A DNA stretch of 64,000 nt from Stratiolaelaps scimitus (GCA_019614645.1 JABWDB010000068.1:496001-560000), one strand, 5' to 3'. Counted from the first letter of the stretch, positions 1-10,683 are shown. The notes: a model not told the origin generated them from the sequence alone. Made by a program: numbers and translations.

Positions 1-822
1 TAAGCATTATGTATTACATCATGTGGGAAGCATTTTCGTAGGAAGTATTTGCAGTATGATTACAACCCATGATCTGTGAAGCCACTTGGCTATTATTTTT
101 AGTTATCGCCTATAGCTGTATTGACATACCCAGGGAGCACCGTGGCGTAACGCTTACGCGGAAGTCCACTGTTATATAGCCTATCAAAGACAATGCCTTT
201 AGTTTCAACAATAATTTCAGCAATCATCTACAATACTCGTTTTCATACCTATATGGTGTGGTGGCACTAGGTTAGAACTGCTGAGCTTAAAACTGCCGGA
301 TATTCATTCGCGGTCATGTTCCACAGTACAACTTGGCGCCGTATGCTCTTAGATGATTGAAAAGTTCAGCAGTTTGAGCTGGCATAAGAATGAAAAATGT
401 ATCATTCTTATAAAAAACAGTCTAGTAATATTCACACTGGTCAAACGTAACTGCACGGTTGAATTTGCATCTGTGCCTTTCTTACCATGAGAACCACGCC
501 AGAGGCAACGAAACCACTACGCGAGTGTCGTTACAAGCTTAATGAATTAGCGTCTTGTACAGCTCGCTACCCCGACAGACAAAATATATTAATCTATAGC
601 AAGCTAAAACGCTAACCGTGACGAATAGCTTCAAACGTTCCCTGCAAGGATACATAGCTTGTTTTCTGGATGAAACGCAAGCTTTGAGTCCTGACACCCT
701 ATAGTATGACGGGTCTGAGTAGACTTAGTGCTACATAAGAATATAGGTCGAAATTTATATTACGCTTGGAACGACTCGTCGAAGTGGCATAACACTTGCG
801 CAAGTGATAACAGAAACGCATA

Positions 823-858
823 AATAAATAAGTGACTTGGAGCAAGGAGCTGAAGTGT
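823..858 (+). repeat. Direct repeat, copy 1
   Basis: A stretch of about 36 bases containing AAATAAGTGACTTGGAGC and then CAAGGAGCTGAAGTGT. It recurs with one clear mismatch at 1607-1642, 784 bases downstream in the same orientation. The flanks of the two copies do not match. It could be the edge of an old transposon or the trace of a local duplication. Confidence 0.7.
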
Positions 859-1266
859 TCTCCCTTCGCCAGTTTCTCGGGTTCAATGAACCGAAAATCG
901 GTCTCCCAGCAATTCTCGCAGCAACTGAAGTACGCATTGGGAGCTGTTCCCGGATCGGCCGGTACGGCGGGACGTTATCGATATATTGGCAGACGCGTAG
1001 AGACTGTCAGGTGGGATCTGTTTGACAGGCACTGAGCAGGCGAAAACAAGAGGAAAATTGATACGTGCAGTACAAAGCTGTCCCCCGGGAGAAATTCTGC
1101 CAGCACGTATAGCGCATGAAGCGCAAAAGCTATTTCTTTATGTCTTGGTGTAATACGCCTTTTCGCTAGGAGGTAATAAACGATTCACTTAATTTTTGTA
1201 TAGACGATGTTTGCTTGCTCAAGAATGATAGTGTTCGCTTTTGAAAATTCTGTAAACTATTAGAGC

Positions 1267-1372
1267 GGCAAATAAGATAATAATCATAATAATATAAGAT
1301 AAAAATAAACCTAACATATATACTATATAATAATAAGATAACATATATAATAATAATAACATATATAATAAT
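1267..1372. repeat. AT-rich TAA/TATA simple-sequence tract
   Basis: About 100 bases made almost only of A and T, with repeated ATAATAATA and ACATATATAATA units. This is low-complexity sequence with no coding content. Confidence 0.8.
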
Positions 1373-1606
1373 TTTGTCAGAACGGATTCAATATATTCGA
1401 ATCGCGATATATTTATTTGTTCCAGCCCCGGTCCCCAACTGTGTCACGAAGAACTGTATATATTAAAAAGTACAATAAATAATTATCGATGCAAACGTGT
1501 CTTCAATGTCCTGTGTTAGCGGTAGAGCACAGTAAATCAAGCCAGATGTATTTATTGAGTGTAACGCGATATAGAACGAAGGACCCAGCGCACTAGTCGC
1601 CGATAG

Positions 1607-1642
1607 AATAAATAAGTGACTTGAAGCAAGGAGCTGAAGTGT
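1607..1642 (+). repeat. Direct repeat, copy 2
   Basis: Second copy of the 36-base repeat at 823-858, with GACTTGAAGC in place of GACTTGGAGC. The downstream flanks diverge at once, so the repeat is short and sharply bounded on that side. Confidence 0.7.
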
Positions 1643-2617
1643 GTCCGCAGAACAGTCTCTACAGCCTGTGGACTTGTTGTATTATATATTCATGGAGACA
1701 TTGACTGTGCCGTCCTCACGAAGCGTAACGGTGCCTAAGCTGAAATTTAATCAGACGATGAAACCGTTTCTACAATTGCCCACACGAGTCTCAGTGATAG
1801 TATTCGCTCGAGAAGCTTTTCGATGTGAGAACAATTCGCTCTCTCCTATTGAAGCCCCTTTCTTTAAAATGTGCGTGCTCGTTTCTGGCTCTAATTCTCC
1901 GGAAGTTCACCGGGCTAGAACAATGGTAATACACCTAAACATACCTGACTTGAAACGACATCTAGATTGATTTCTTGAAAATTGAAATTCAACCCTATTA
2001 CGGCTTAGATAAGATGCTTTGGTGCAGCCAAAAAAAATAGCCGTACTTTGCACCATCAGGTTATCGGTTATCCCGTTCCCCACAGAACAGTTTGAATAAC
2101 CAAACCTTCCCCTCCCAGGACATAGTCAAGATCAGTTTGGATGATATATTTGCTTATGGATGTCAGGACTTCTATGGAGGAAGGGCAACGGAACTCGTGG
2201 AGAGATGGCAGCGAGCCAATGAACGGAATTGGAAATATTTAGTTGTCTAAAATCGCTTTCTTTAAAAAAAAATCGAAATTTACTCGATTTTCGACACGGA
2301 CTTATGCATAGACCGAATATTGCATCTGTATGAGGTACTAAGTACTCCTGCAGCCGGTGACGTCATAGCATGTAGTACCAATGCCACTAAATTACTATTT
2401 ATCTGCGTTTGCAGTCTATAATAAAAATGTAAAAACAGCAATTGTTTTCTCTGACCCTTATATCCGTCACTTCCTACAGAACATTTACATCCTAGATATT
2501 CTATATCTTTCTTATATATCGTTGTCTTCCTTGGCTTTCTGTCTTCCATTGTATCTGTCGTGAGCCGATAGGTCTCACTTAGCCTGTCATCAGAATAGTA
2601 CCTTCTTCCGGTGCTGG

Positions 2618-3150
2618 TTTATTGAGCAGCGCATGCGCCACTCGCTGCTGGTAGTAACCTAAGGTCTGCTATCCTTTGTCTGCTTTGGGCTCTGGTCGTG
2701 CTGGTATATCTTCAATGGATTTAATTTTCTCTGTATCTGCTCCGAGTTCCTCCTTACTGATCGCATGACCCATGAATTTGACCTGAGCTATTGCTAGTCA
2801 TGCTTGCCTTAGTTGAGGCCTGCCTCTACTGCGGGTGCTCCTTTGAAGAAATCGATGATGGTCCTCAATAGCTCCCGCTTGCCATTGCGGCGACGTTTCT
2901 GGATCCTTCCTAGGCCTATACCTGTCGTCTTTTACACTTCAGATGCTGACGCTATTCAACCCTGAGGTAGTCTATGGTATTGGTAGCTGTGTATAAAGTC
3001 CAAAAAAATTTTATGTCCACTCTTGTGAACTTCATTTGATAGACGCCATCCTTAGCATCTGAGGTTGATAATAGGTTAGCTTTGCTGAAACGACGAAGTA
3101 TGTCGCTAATCGTACGCATGTATCGTGGTGTAATCAACGGCGGCAAGGTT
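2618..3150 (-). pseudogene. Degraded Ty3/Gypsy reverse transcriptase
   Basis: Read on the minus strand, 3150 to about 2952 gives a segment with ISDILRRFSKANLLSTSDAKDG followed by YQMKF, the N-terminal RT palm (normally ..LDL..GYWQI..) of Ty3/Gypsy elements. About 150 bases further on, another frame gives QVKFMGHAISKEELG and then KIKSIEDIPARP, the RT thumb/connection motif that precedes RNase H. The region between is broken by stops and frameshifts. No protease, integrase or LTR is visible nearby. This is a short, old, inactive relic. The superfamily assignment rests on these two motif blocks. Confidence 0.7.
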
Positions 3151-3342
3151 TGACACCCATTCTGTGGGGTGTCAAATGTGTGCACACAATGTGTGCATAT
3201 GTGCACATAATTCTTTAGAGATAACTGAGCGAATATATTCAATTGGACGAAGAATAGTTGATTTCTGTTCTACGTAGAATCCTGCTCTAATATGAGTTTG
3301 ATCGATTAATAGTGTTCACTCAGATCTGCAAATCTTGGTCAA

Positions 3343-3567
3343 TATGCCTGGCAGAGTGTGCCAAGTTAATTCATCCGAAAGGAACAACCTTCCACAGAGT
3401 TTGTTTGCCGATCGAAATGCGATCCGTTTTCCTGGTCCAAGCGGTGTAGTACACTTCTACTAGATCGTTGCCTTTACGATTGTTTCAGTTCAGACTCTGT
3501 GCGAGGAATCACTAAAAAAAAACTATACCGTCATCGTTTATAAGGCACATATTGAATTAAAATCGTG
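3343..3567 (+). repeat. Inverted repeat, left arm (CLP1 3' flank)
   Basis: This 225-base arm is the imperfect reverse complement of 3720-3945. The arms share, among other blocks, GGCAGAGTGTGCCAA near the outer end and ATTAAAATCGTG at the inner end. The inner part (from about 3457) also matches the sequence downstream of the left CLP1 copy at about 5270-5395. The hairpin is therefore built from duplicated CLP1 3'-flanking DNA. Confidence 0.85.
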
Positions 3568-3719
3568 TCAAAGATTATCCATTTGCATTCGCCTTGAATC
3601 AAAATGTATTATTCATGTTCGGGAAGTCACGCCGTAGTCTGAATTATCAACTATAGTATTCAGTTAGTCGAATCAACAAATTTAATATCGTTCTCGACCA
3701 GAAGGGATCTTACGGGTAG
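3568..3719 (-). pseudogene. CLP1 last-exon end and 3' flank, third partial copy
   Basis: This is the spacer of the small inverted repeat. On the minus strand, 3719 to about 3660 encodes a diverged version of the CLP1 C-terminus ending in DIKFVDST. The remainder matches the 3' flank of the CLP1 copy at 5467-7506, including the block around CACGCCGTAGTCTGAATTAT. Only the last 20 or so codons are present, so it is a non-functional duplication end. Confidence 0.75.
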
Positions 3720-3945
3720 CACGATTTTAATTCAATATGTGCTTTATAAACGATGATGGTATAGTCATTATTTAGTGATTTCCGGCACAGAGTCTCAACT
3801 AAAACAATCGTAAAGGCAACGATCTAGTAGAAGTATACTACACCGCTTGGACCAGGAAAACTGATCGAATTTCGATCGGAAAACAAACTCTGTGAGAGGT
3901 TGTTCCTTTTGGTTGAATTAGCTTGGCACACTCTGCCAGGCACAT
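3720..3945 (-). repeat. Inverted repeat, right arm
   Basis: Reverse-complement partner of 3343-3567, separated by a 152-base spacer. Mismatches are scattered along the arm, so the duplication is not recent. At the outer end it stops just before Copia-type coding sequence begins on the plus strand. Confidence 0.85.
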
Positions 3946-3954
3946 TTCGCGTAC

Positions 3955-4300
3955 ATTAACAAAGCGGCGGTTACGGAACTGTTAAAACGTGGAGACATTA
4001 CCTATGTGGATGACGGCTCAAAGTGTCCCTCGTGCGTCGAGGGAAAACAGAGAAGGGTGAGGTACAGACCCACACCAGTCGAAGCTGAAACAGTCAGTTC
4101 TGTAGTCCACGTAGATCTCTGTAGCGTATCGGAGCCATCGCTGGGAGGGGCGGGCCATTTCATGTGGACGAATATACAAAGTTTAGAAAAGTATACTTTC
4201 TGAAAGCTAAGGACGAGTCTGCCGCAGGCATCGAAAGCTATGTAAAATGGTTTAGAAACCAGACCGGCATACACGGCCCAGCGTTGAAGTCAGCTAATTA
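3955..4300 (+). pseudogene. Copia GAG-pre-integrase/integrase fragment
   Basis: The plus strand encodes a block with CPSCVEGKQRRVRYRP (the Cys pair of the integrase zinc-binding region) and then HVDLCSVSEPSLGGAGHF, which holds the first catalytic Asp region of Copia integrases (HTDLC.PSLGG..YF). A frameshift follows; traces of the next segment (an ESYVKWF-like block) reach about 4260. There is no start codon or LTR. It is a short relic, oriented opposite to most other Copia copies here. Confidence 0.75.
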
Positions 4301-4304
4301 CAGC

Positions 4305-4475
4305 AACTACCACCAGAGTCTGCTTTACGTATGACTGTGACGAGAAATGTATAAGCAAACATGTGAGCTGTTTGATCACAGAAAACAATTATGAATTTAC
4401 AAAACTGCGTATAACATCAGAATCTGCATGTGCACAGGAGGCTAGTGCAAATAGCACTCGCATCCACATACAATG
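4305..4475 (+). pseudogene. Fragment of the Copia envelope-like Cys-rich ectodomain
   Basis: In one plus-strand frame this segment reads FTYDCDEKCISKHVSCLIT, followed by E-N and an ACAQEA block. It closely resembles the ectodomain of the envelope-like ORF at 47543-48076 (NDCPYKCINKNISCLITED ... ACIQEA). Cys spacing and the SCLITE core are conserved. The fragment ends at a TGA before the VCL..P.GG part, and the leader, stalk and membrane segment are missing. It lies between two integrase fragments on the same strand, so the original element has been rearranged or deleted. Confidence 0.65.
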
Positions 4476-4489
4476 ACCACATGAGCTCA

Positions 4490-5180
4490 TAGGACACATA
4501 GACAAGCGCAAGGTAAGCGATTTCATGGTTCGAGAGGGAATACAGTTTCTCGATAGCAAAGTACAATGCACTAGTTGTGTGGTTGAAGAACAACACATGA
4601 CCAGTTTCCACAGTAAACCAACTAAAGCAAGCCACCAGTCCCTAGGTCAGTGCATGTACATCGATCTTTGTAGTCCATCGGAGCCATCACTAAGAGAATC
4701 ATGACGCTTTATCTGTGTCACAGACGGCTTCAACAACTTTCAGGAAGTGTTCTTCTTGGAGAGCTAAGATGAAACGGCCAAGCATCTGCAAGACTACAGT
4801 GTGTGGTTCAAAAACAAACAGGACATGATATGAAAGCAATTCTCTCCGACAACGGCAGATAATACGACAGATGCTCAAGTAAGAAATAAGCTGGCAACAA
4901 GGCGAATTCAACTAATACCACGCCAGCCCTACTCTCCTCAGCAAAACTGATGAGCTCGACGGAATAACAGAATCCTAGCATTTCTCGCTCACACAATGCT
5001 TACTGGCAAATCCCTCCCTCCCTAGATATCTCTTTGCAGAACTAATATCATGTTCTAAGAAGTAATATCAGAAGTAATATCCCTTCTAAACATTGTGATT
5101 ATAGAACCAACAAGAAGAACCGTTCGAGATATTCTTCAACAGAAAAACACGTCTGGCAAAGGTAAGCTCATTTCGGTCAA
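4490..5180 (+). pseudogene. Copia integrase fragment, degenerate
   Basis: Plus-strand frames give KVSDFMVREGIQFLDSKVQC and then TSC (the pre-integrase zinc region), a YIDLCSPSEPSL block (first catalytic Asp region), a VWFKN block, and PYSPQQN, which normally precedes the catalytic Glu. Several in-frame stops interrupt it, and the invariant DNG..F segment is mutated. It repeats integrase content already present at 3955-4300. Two different relics, or a duplicated one, therefore sit side by side. Inactive. Confidence 0.7.
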
Positions 5181-5269
5181 AATTCTACGTGTACAATCCG
5201 TTATTCTGTGAGTCATGCGGAGCGAGGACAGGCATATGTCAGATCAACATCACTGTGTAGTGAACTACT

Positions 5270-7426
5270 AGACCGTTGTCTTTACGATTTTTGAAATTGA
5301 GCCTGCGTGCGAGAAATCACTAAAGAACAGCTATACCATCACAGTTTATAAAGCACATACTGAGTTTAATTAAAATCGTAACAGGGATGATCCATTCACA
5401 TTCGTCTTTAATATAATTTATTATTCATTTTCTGGCAGTCACACCATAGTCTGAATTATCTAGTATTCACTTAGTTGAATCGACGAATTTAATATCGCTA
5501 ACGAGCAGAAGGGATCTTGCGGGTAGCTGAGGCTGTGGACTAAGGATGGTCAAAGTCCTTCGTTTGAGGTCGACGTTGGTCACACATACGAAGCCTGCAA
5601 CATTCTGCTGGATTATGTCCACATTGGCGGACACGCCGAACGATACAGACAGAACATGGTACATAAGTTCTTCCGGACTCTGGATCTTGACGAGTTTTGT
5701 TCTGTTAGTATTCGCTGTCATTCCTGAGAAAATAACGAGAAGAAGGAAACGTTAGATAGAGCAATAACCTGAATAGCAAATGAGCTCGGGAAAAAGGTAG
5801 AATTTAGTTTTCTCCCTTTTTGTTCGATTTTGTCCACGATATAAAATAATTTACATCAGGTATTGTGCCTATGCATATCACCATTTCAAAAATATCGCCG
5901 TCCTACGTGGACTTTTTTGAAGCTGAATCAGGCCACACACTTTACTATCATTTGCAACCGATGAGCGTCAACATGAAGCAAGTACTTACCGAGCGGCACA
6001 GACGAATCCGATAATTCAGGAGTCCCAATCTTGTACACGTTAATTTGAGAGAACCGAACGTCTAATGAATGCGGATATAGTGATGTCCGCAATCCGTAGA
6101 AGTAGCGTCGAATGGTAGCTTCTCTGTCCGCAAGGCGATTCTGATTTGTCCTTCTTATGACGCCTCGCGATTTCTGTGTATGGACGATCTGCATGGAACT
6201 TGGTAGATCTCGAACGAGCTCGCTATGCAGTCGCTCCTGATCCATCACAAGAATGACGTCGACGGCGAACGTCATGGCCACATGCAGAAGCGCCTTATAA
6301 CCGTCTTGCTTTACCTGCAATATTGGTAAGTATTTCAAACAAACTGCTAATGAGGAGCAATCCTGAACCGCCGTAGAACATGATTGTACCACGCGTGTAG
6401 AGGAGTGAAAGCGCTTTCGAACGGAATATAGAAGTAAACAAACGGAGAAGGCGAACGTGAAAAGGGAAACGGCCAAAAAAAAGCGCGGAAACTTATGAAC
6501 CAAGCTAATAATTTCATAAAAATTATCTGAGAAGAAATATCGCCTCGTCAGCACACCATGTCTACTTACCCATCCACAAGTGTTAATTATAGTTCCACTT
6601 CGCGCCACCTTCTTGCTGCTATTTGTACGTTTTATTACTACTTCTGCTAAACGCGTAGCCAGCTTATTATAGAGTTCGACGTTCTCTTCAGGCGAGATAT
6701 GGCCAAAGTGAAACGCGAGTAGACCCTCCTGACTAAAGCCCACCCCGATATCGGCGGGCCGCTCGACGAGGACAGCACCCACCGTGCCCGGAATCGATAT
6801 CTGTCCTTGGGCCACATCGAGTTCGACGAAGACCGGCCTGTTACTCTGACGTACGGCATAGTTGAGTAACAGTTGGCACAAGGTCGACTTGCCAACATCA
6901 GGAGGTCCGACCACCAGTACTGTGGGGCCTTTTGTCCCTTGTAGCTCGGCTGTTTGTCGCATTTGTTCAAGCACCCCGTGGATATTGGCATACATCAACA
7001 TGGGTGTCTCCTTAGCTGTGTACGCCATTTCGCATTTTCATTTTTTACGCAATTTACATTTTTTTTTCCGACAATTTGCAGGATGCAGCCATACCATGTG
7101 AACACAGCAACCTTGGAGCCTGGAAGGCAAAATTCATACAGTCTAAGTTGGGGGAAAATAACAATTTTACGCAGTGTGGGGCCGCAAATGCTTCGTACAG
7201 AAATTAAATTCGCTTAGTGGTGTACATCCATCCTATTACCACTTGTACATGGAACAATATTCCATATTCGTACACGAATCACAAGTAGTTCACTAGTTTA
7301 GTGTAATCTATGATACACTGATAGAATAAAAGCTACTCACCAGGTGAGAAGACGTATTGTTTGCCTTCAACCATTTCAGCTCCGAAAATCTCGGCGCTAC
7401 CTTTGACCAGTTTCAGGCCAACCTCA
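5270..7426 (-). repeat. Palindrome left arm carrying CLP1 (minus)
   Basis: From about 5390 to 7426 this arm is a near-identical reverse complement of 7913-9905, introns and 3' flank included. The outermost part (5270-5390) is not shared with the right arm but matches 3457-3567. Arm differences are point changes plus a net 29-base gain near 7040-7080 and length differences in intron 1. The 486-base centre (7427-7912) separates the arms. Confidence 0.9.
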
Positions 7427-7506
7427 TGGGGAGCTTCGACCTCAAAGCGGAACTCATTCTCCTTTCCGAGCTCGTATTCCTGCCTTACTTTAGCGTCGAT
7501 CGGCAT
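5467..7506 (-). pseudogene. CLP1: CLP1 polynucleotide kinase family, left copy (4 exons, exon 2 disrupted)
   Basis: Homologue of CLP1, the kinase-like subunit of mRNA 3'-end cleavage factor II that also acts in tRNA splicing. Four exons are predicted on the minus strand with GT-AG borders: 7341-7506 (ATG at 7506, MPIDAK...), 6570-7119, 5990-6314 and 5467-5723. Together they would give about 420 residues, the usual family length. Visible features are the N-terminal domain (ENEFRFEVEAP, AEIFGAEM), the P-loop GPPDVGKSTLC, the Walker-B region ELDVAQGQISIPGTVGA, INTCGW, and the C-terminal domain ending FVDSTK. In exon 2, around 7040-7080, 37 A-rich bases replace 8 bases of the other copy. This net +29 shifts the frame just before MAYTAKETPM. 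Unless that stretch is spliced or reflects an assembly problem, the copy is broken. The promoter would lie in the palindrome centre. Confidence 0.85.
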
Positions 7507-7912
7507 CTTGACACAATTTCGTACACGCTGTAGTTCGGAGTTGTGAACACTTAGCTGGTATGCGAACACCAATTGCAAACCTGGGCTGATGATCTGGCAA
7601 CGAGTGACGATCCTAAGGCGCAGTGGGGCTTTTATACGAAAAAGAGACCACCTGACGAGCCTATCTGGAGACTCCCCCTTACCTAAATTCTTCTTGATTT
7701 TCTGCTTGCCTAAATGGCGGACAATATGGCCTCAGCTCGGGAGTGCCTCTCCATAAATGCCAATAAGCAAGCCTATGTTAGAATATTGCTTTGCATTCGA
7801 AGACAGATGGAATCGCGTATCAGAAGACTTCATTAATGTTGATGTGGAAGGTCAAAGGTCTTTGATCGCCTTCGCAGGGTCCAGATTGAAGGGTTCAGAT
7901 TAAAGGGCAGAT
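7427..7912. promoter_or_regulatory. Palindrome centre, putative CLP1 5' region
   Basis: Unique spacer between the two inverted arms. On the left it contains the first 27 or so codons of CLP1 exon 1 (7427-7506) and then upstream DNA expected to hold the promoter. On the right the arm begins abruptly inside exon 1 at about 7913, without start codon or upstream region. I see no clear TATA box. Calling it regulatory is inference from position. Confidence 0.4.
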
Positions 7913-9821
7913 TGAGGTTGGTCTGAAACTGGTCAAAGCTAGCGCCGATATTTTCGGAGCTGAAATGGTTGAAGGTAACCAATACGTCTTTTCACTTGGT
8001 GAGTAGCTTTTATTCTATTGAACTACTTGTGATCCGTATACGAAGATGGAATATTGTTCCATGTACAAGTGGTAATGTAATGAAGGATGGATGTACACCA
8101 TTAAGAGAATTTAAATTTTGTACGAAGTATTTGAGGCACCACACTGGTAAAGTTGTTATTTTCCCCCAACTTAGACTGTATGAATTTTGCCTTCCAGGCT
8201 CCAAGGTTGCTGTGTTCACATGGTATGGCTGCATCCTGCAAATTGTCGGCACGACCGAAATGGCGTACACAGCTAAGGAGACACCCATGTTGATGTATGC
8301 CAATATCCACGGGGTGCTTGAACAAATGCGACAAACAGCCGAGCTACAAGGGACAAAAGGCCCGACAGTACTGGTGGTCGGACCTCCTGATGTTGGCAAG
8401 TCGACTTTGTGCGAACTGTTGCTCAACTATGCCGTACGTCAGAGTAACAGGCCGGTCTTCGTCGAACTCGATGTGGCCCAAGGACAGATATCGATTCCGG
8501 GCACGGTGGGTGCTGTCCTCGTCGAGCGGCCCGCCGATATCGGGGTGATCTTTAGTCAGGAGGGTCTACTCGCGTTTCACTTTGGCCATATCTCACCTGA
8601 AGAGAACGTCGAACTCTATAACAAGCTGGCTACGCTTCTAGCAGAAGTACTAATAAAACGTACAAATAGCAGCAAGAAGGTGGTGCGAAGTGGAACTATA
8701 ATTAACACTTGTGGATGGGTAAGTAGACATGGTGTGCTGACGAGGCGATATTTCTTCTCAGATAATTTTTGTGAAATTATTAGCTTGGTTCATAAGTTTC
8801 CGCGCTTTTTTTTGGCCGTTTCCCTTTTCACATTCGCCTTCTCCGTTTGTTTACTTCTATATTCCGTTCGAAAGCGCTTTCACTCCTCTACGCGGGTGGT
8901 ACAATCACGTTCTACGGCGGTTCAGGATTGCTCCTCATTAGCAGTTTGTTTGAAATACTTACCAATATTGCAAGTAAAGCAAAACGGTTACAAGGCACTT
9001 CTGCATGTGGCCATGACGTTCGCCGTCGACGTCATTCTTGTGATGGATCAGGAGCGACTGCATAGCGAACTCGTTCCAGATCTACCAAGTTCCATGCAGA
9101 TCGTCCATACACCGAAATCGCGAGGCGTCATAAGAAGGACAAATCAGAATCGCCTTGCGGAGAGAGAAGCTACCATTCGACGGTACTTCTACGGATTGCG
9201 GACATCACTATATCCGCATTCATTAGACGTTCGGTTCTCTCAAATTAACGTGTACAAGATTGAGACGCCTGAATTATCTGATTCGTGTGTGCCGCTCGGT
9301 AAGTACTTGCTTCATGTTGACGTTCATCAGTTGCGAATGATAGTAAAGTGTGTGGCCTAATTCAGCTTCAAAAAAGTCCACGTAGGACGGCGATATTTTT
9401 GCAATGGTGATATGCACAAGCACAATACCTGATGTAAATTATTTTATTTCGTGGACAAAACCGAACAAAAAGGGAGAAAACTAAATTCTACCTTTTTCCC
9501 GAGCTCATATGCTATTCAGGTTATTGCTCTATCTAACGTTTCCTTCTTCTCGTTATTTTCTCAGGAAGGACAGCGAATACTAACAGAACAAAACTCGTCA
9601 AGATCCAGAGTCCGGAAGACCTTATGTACCATGTTCTGTCTGTATCGTTCGGCGTGTCCGCCAATGTGGACATAATCCAGCAGAATGTTGCAGGCTTCGT
9701 ATGTGTGACCAACGTCGACCTCAAACGAAGGACTTTGACCATCCTTAGTCCACAGCCTCAGCTACCCGCAAGATCCCTTCTGCTCGTTAGCGATATTACA
9801 TTCGTTGATTCAACTAAGTGA
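7913..9821 (+). pseudogene. CLP1: CLP1 polynucleotide kinase family, right copy (5' truncated, acceptor lost)
   Basis: Plus-strand copy of the same gene. Exon pieces: 7913-7998 (exon 1 lacking its first 27 or so codons and the ATG), 8198-8718, 8974-9298 and 9565-9821. Exon 2 is intact through GPPDVGKSTLCELLLNYA, with no A-rich insertion, so it shows what the left copy lost. The acceptor before exon 3 reads TTGCAA instead of TTGCAG (base 8973), which should abolish normal splicing of intron 2. That intron is 255 bases with no in-frame stop, so the frame stays open through it. Each copy has a defect the other lacks: the left has the start but a shifted exon 2, the right has a good exon 2 but no start and a bad acceptor. 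Neither alone looks able to make normal CLP1. Confidence 0.85.
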
Positions 9822-9905
9822 ATACTAGATAATTCAGACTACGGTGTGACTGCCAGAAAATGAATAATAAATTATATTAAAGACGAATGTGAATGATCAT
9901 CCTTG
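7913..9905 (+). repeat. Palindrome right arm carrying CLP1 (plus)
   Basis: Reverse-complement partner of about 5390-7426. Homology runs through exons, introns and 3' flank and stops at about 9905, where Copia-derived sequence begins. Most differences are isolated substitutions, implying a fairly recent duplication relative to the nearby relics. Confidence 0.9.
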
Positions 9906-9909
9906 AAAA

Positions 9910-10683
9910 TGATTTGTTCTGATTTACCGGCGATTATTGCATCGTCAAAATAGATACAAAGAACAATATTTTGTTCGTTGTTTCGATAGAATACACACGG
10001 ATCTGCTTTACTCTATGTAAGTTTGAGGAGCAGCCCTTTTAATTTACGGTGAAAGCTTTTCGGAGCTTGCTTCAGTCCGTATATAGCCTTCTTTGGTTTA
10101 CACACTTTGGTAGTTCCATCTTCGAAACCATGTGGTTGGTTCATATAGATCTATTGACTTAGATCAGCATATAAGAATGCTGTTTTTGCATCGAATTGAT
10201 AAAGTGCTCATTTGTCCGCTGCTGCTATGCTCAGAATTGTGCGGATTGTTTCGAATAGAGCTACGGGACTAAATAGCTGGTTGTGTCGATTCCAGCCTTC
10301 TGCGAATATCCTTTTAGTACTAGTCTCGCCCTTAAAACGATCAAGACCTCCTTTAGCATTTTTCTCTTAACTCTATATGCCCATTTACAGCCTATCGCTC
10401 TGAGTCTAGGCGGTAAATCCGTTAGTGTCCATACATTGTGATGTTTGAGGGGCTCTTCTATCTCAGTGCTCACTACTGTGCGTATATTCGCTGCATTGGC
10501 TTCAAATCGCTCTGGTTTCCCCAGCTTTGATCTATCTGGCAATTGTCTCGTTGTCGGCTTTTGAGTCGAGCTGCCACTTTCGGCGTTTTTTCGTTCTGTC
10601 TCTGCTTTGTCTGCAGTATCAGGTTCATTCTGTTGCTCTTTTAGTGGCTCGGTATCGATTTCGTTTCTCTGTTGACAATACAA
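9910..10683 (-). pseudogene. Copia reverse transcriptase fragment
   Basis: Minus strand, from 10683 downward: an acidic linker, then NVWTLTDLPPRLRAIGCKW (the conserved N-terminus of Copia RT), ARLVLKGYSQKAGID, a YMNQPHGFEDGTTKVCK block with KKAIYGLKQAP, then SKADPCVFYRN and finally IYFDDA at about 9940 (normally YVDD). The frame is broken near 10260. Both gag/integrase upstream and RNase H downstream are missing. The left end coincides with the edge of the CLP1 palindrome. Confidence 0.85.

Larger units (their letters stand above)
1..2617. other. No recognised gene
   Basis: I find no convincing protein-coding gene, RNA gene or transposon domain here on either strand. The longest open frame (about 109 codons, 1641-1970, plus) begins at a GTG, has no recognisable motif and is not counted. 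The stretch holds a 36-base direct repeat pair and an AT-rich simple-sequence tract, described separately. It is probably old intergenic or repeat-derived DNA. Confidence 0.5.

Noticed and set aside
1641..1970. 109-codon open frame on the plus strand
   Set aside because: Starts at GTG, no domain, and lies in otherwise featureless DNA.
7969..9360. 463-codon frame spanning the right CLP1 copy
   Set aside because: Opens at TTG in the wrong frame of exon 1 and reads through intron 1. Only its exon 2-3 part is real CLP1 coding sequence.
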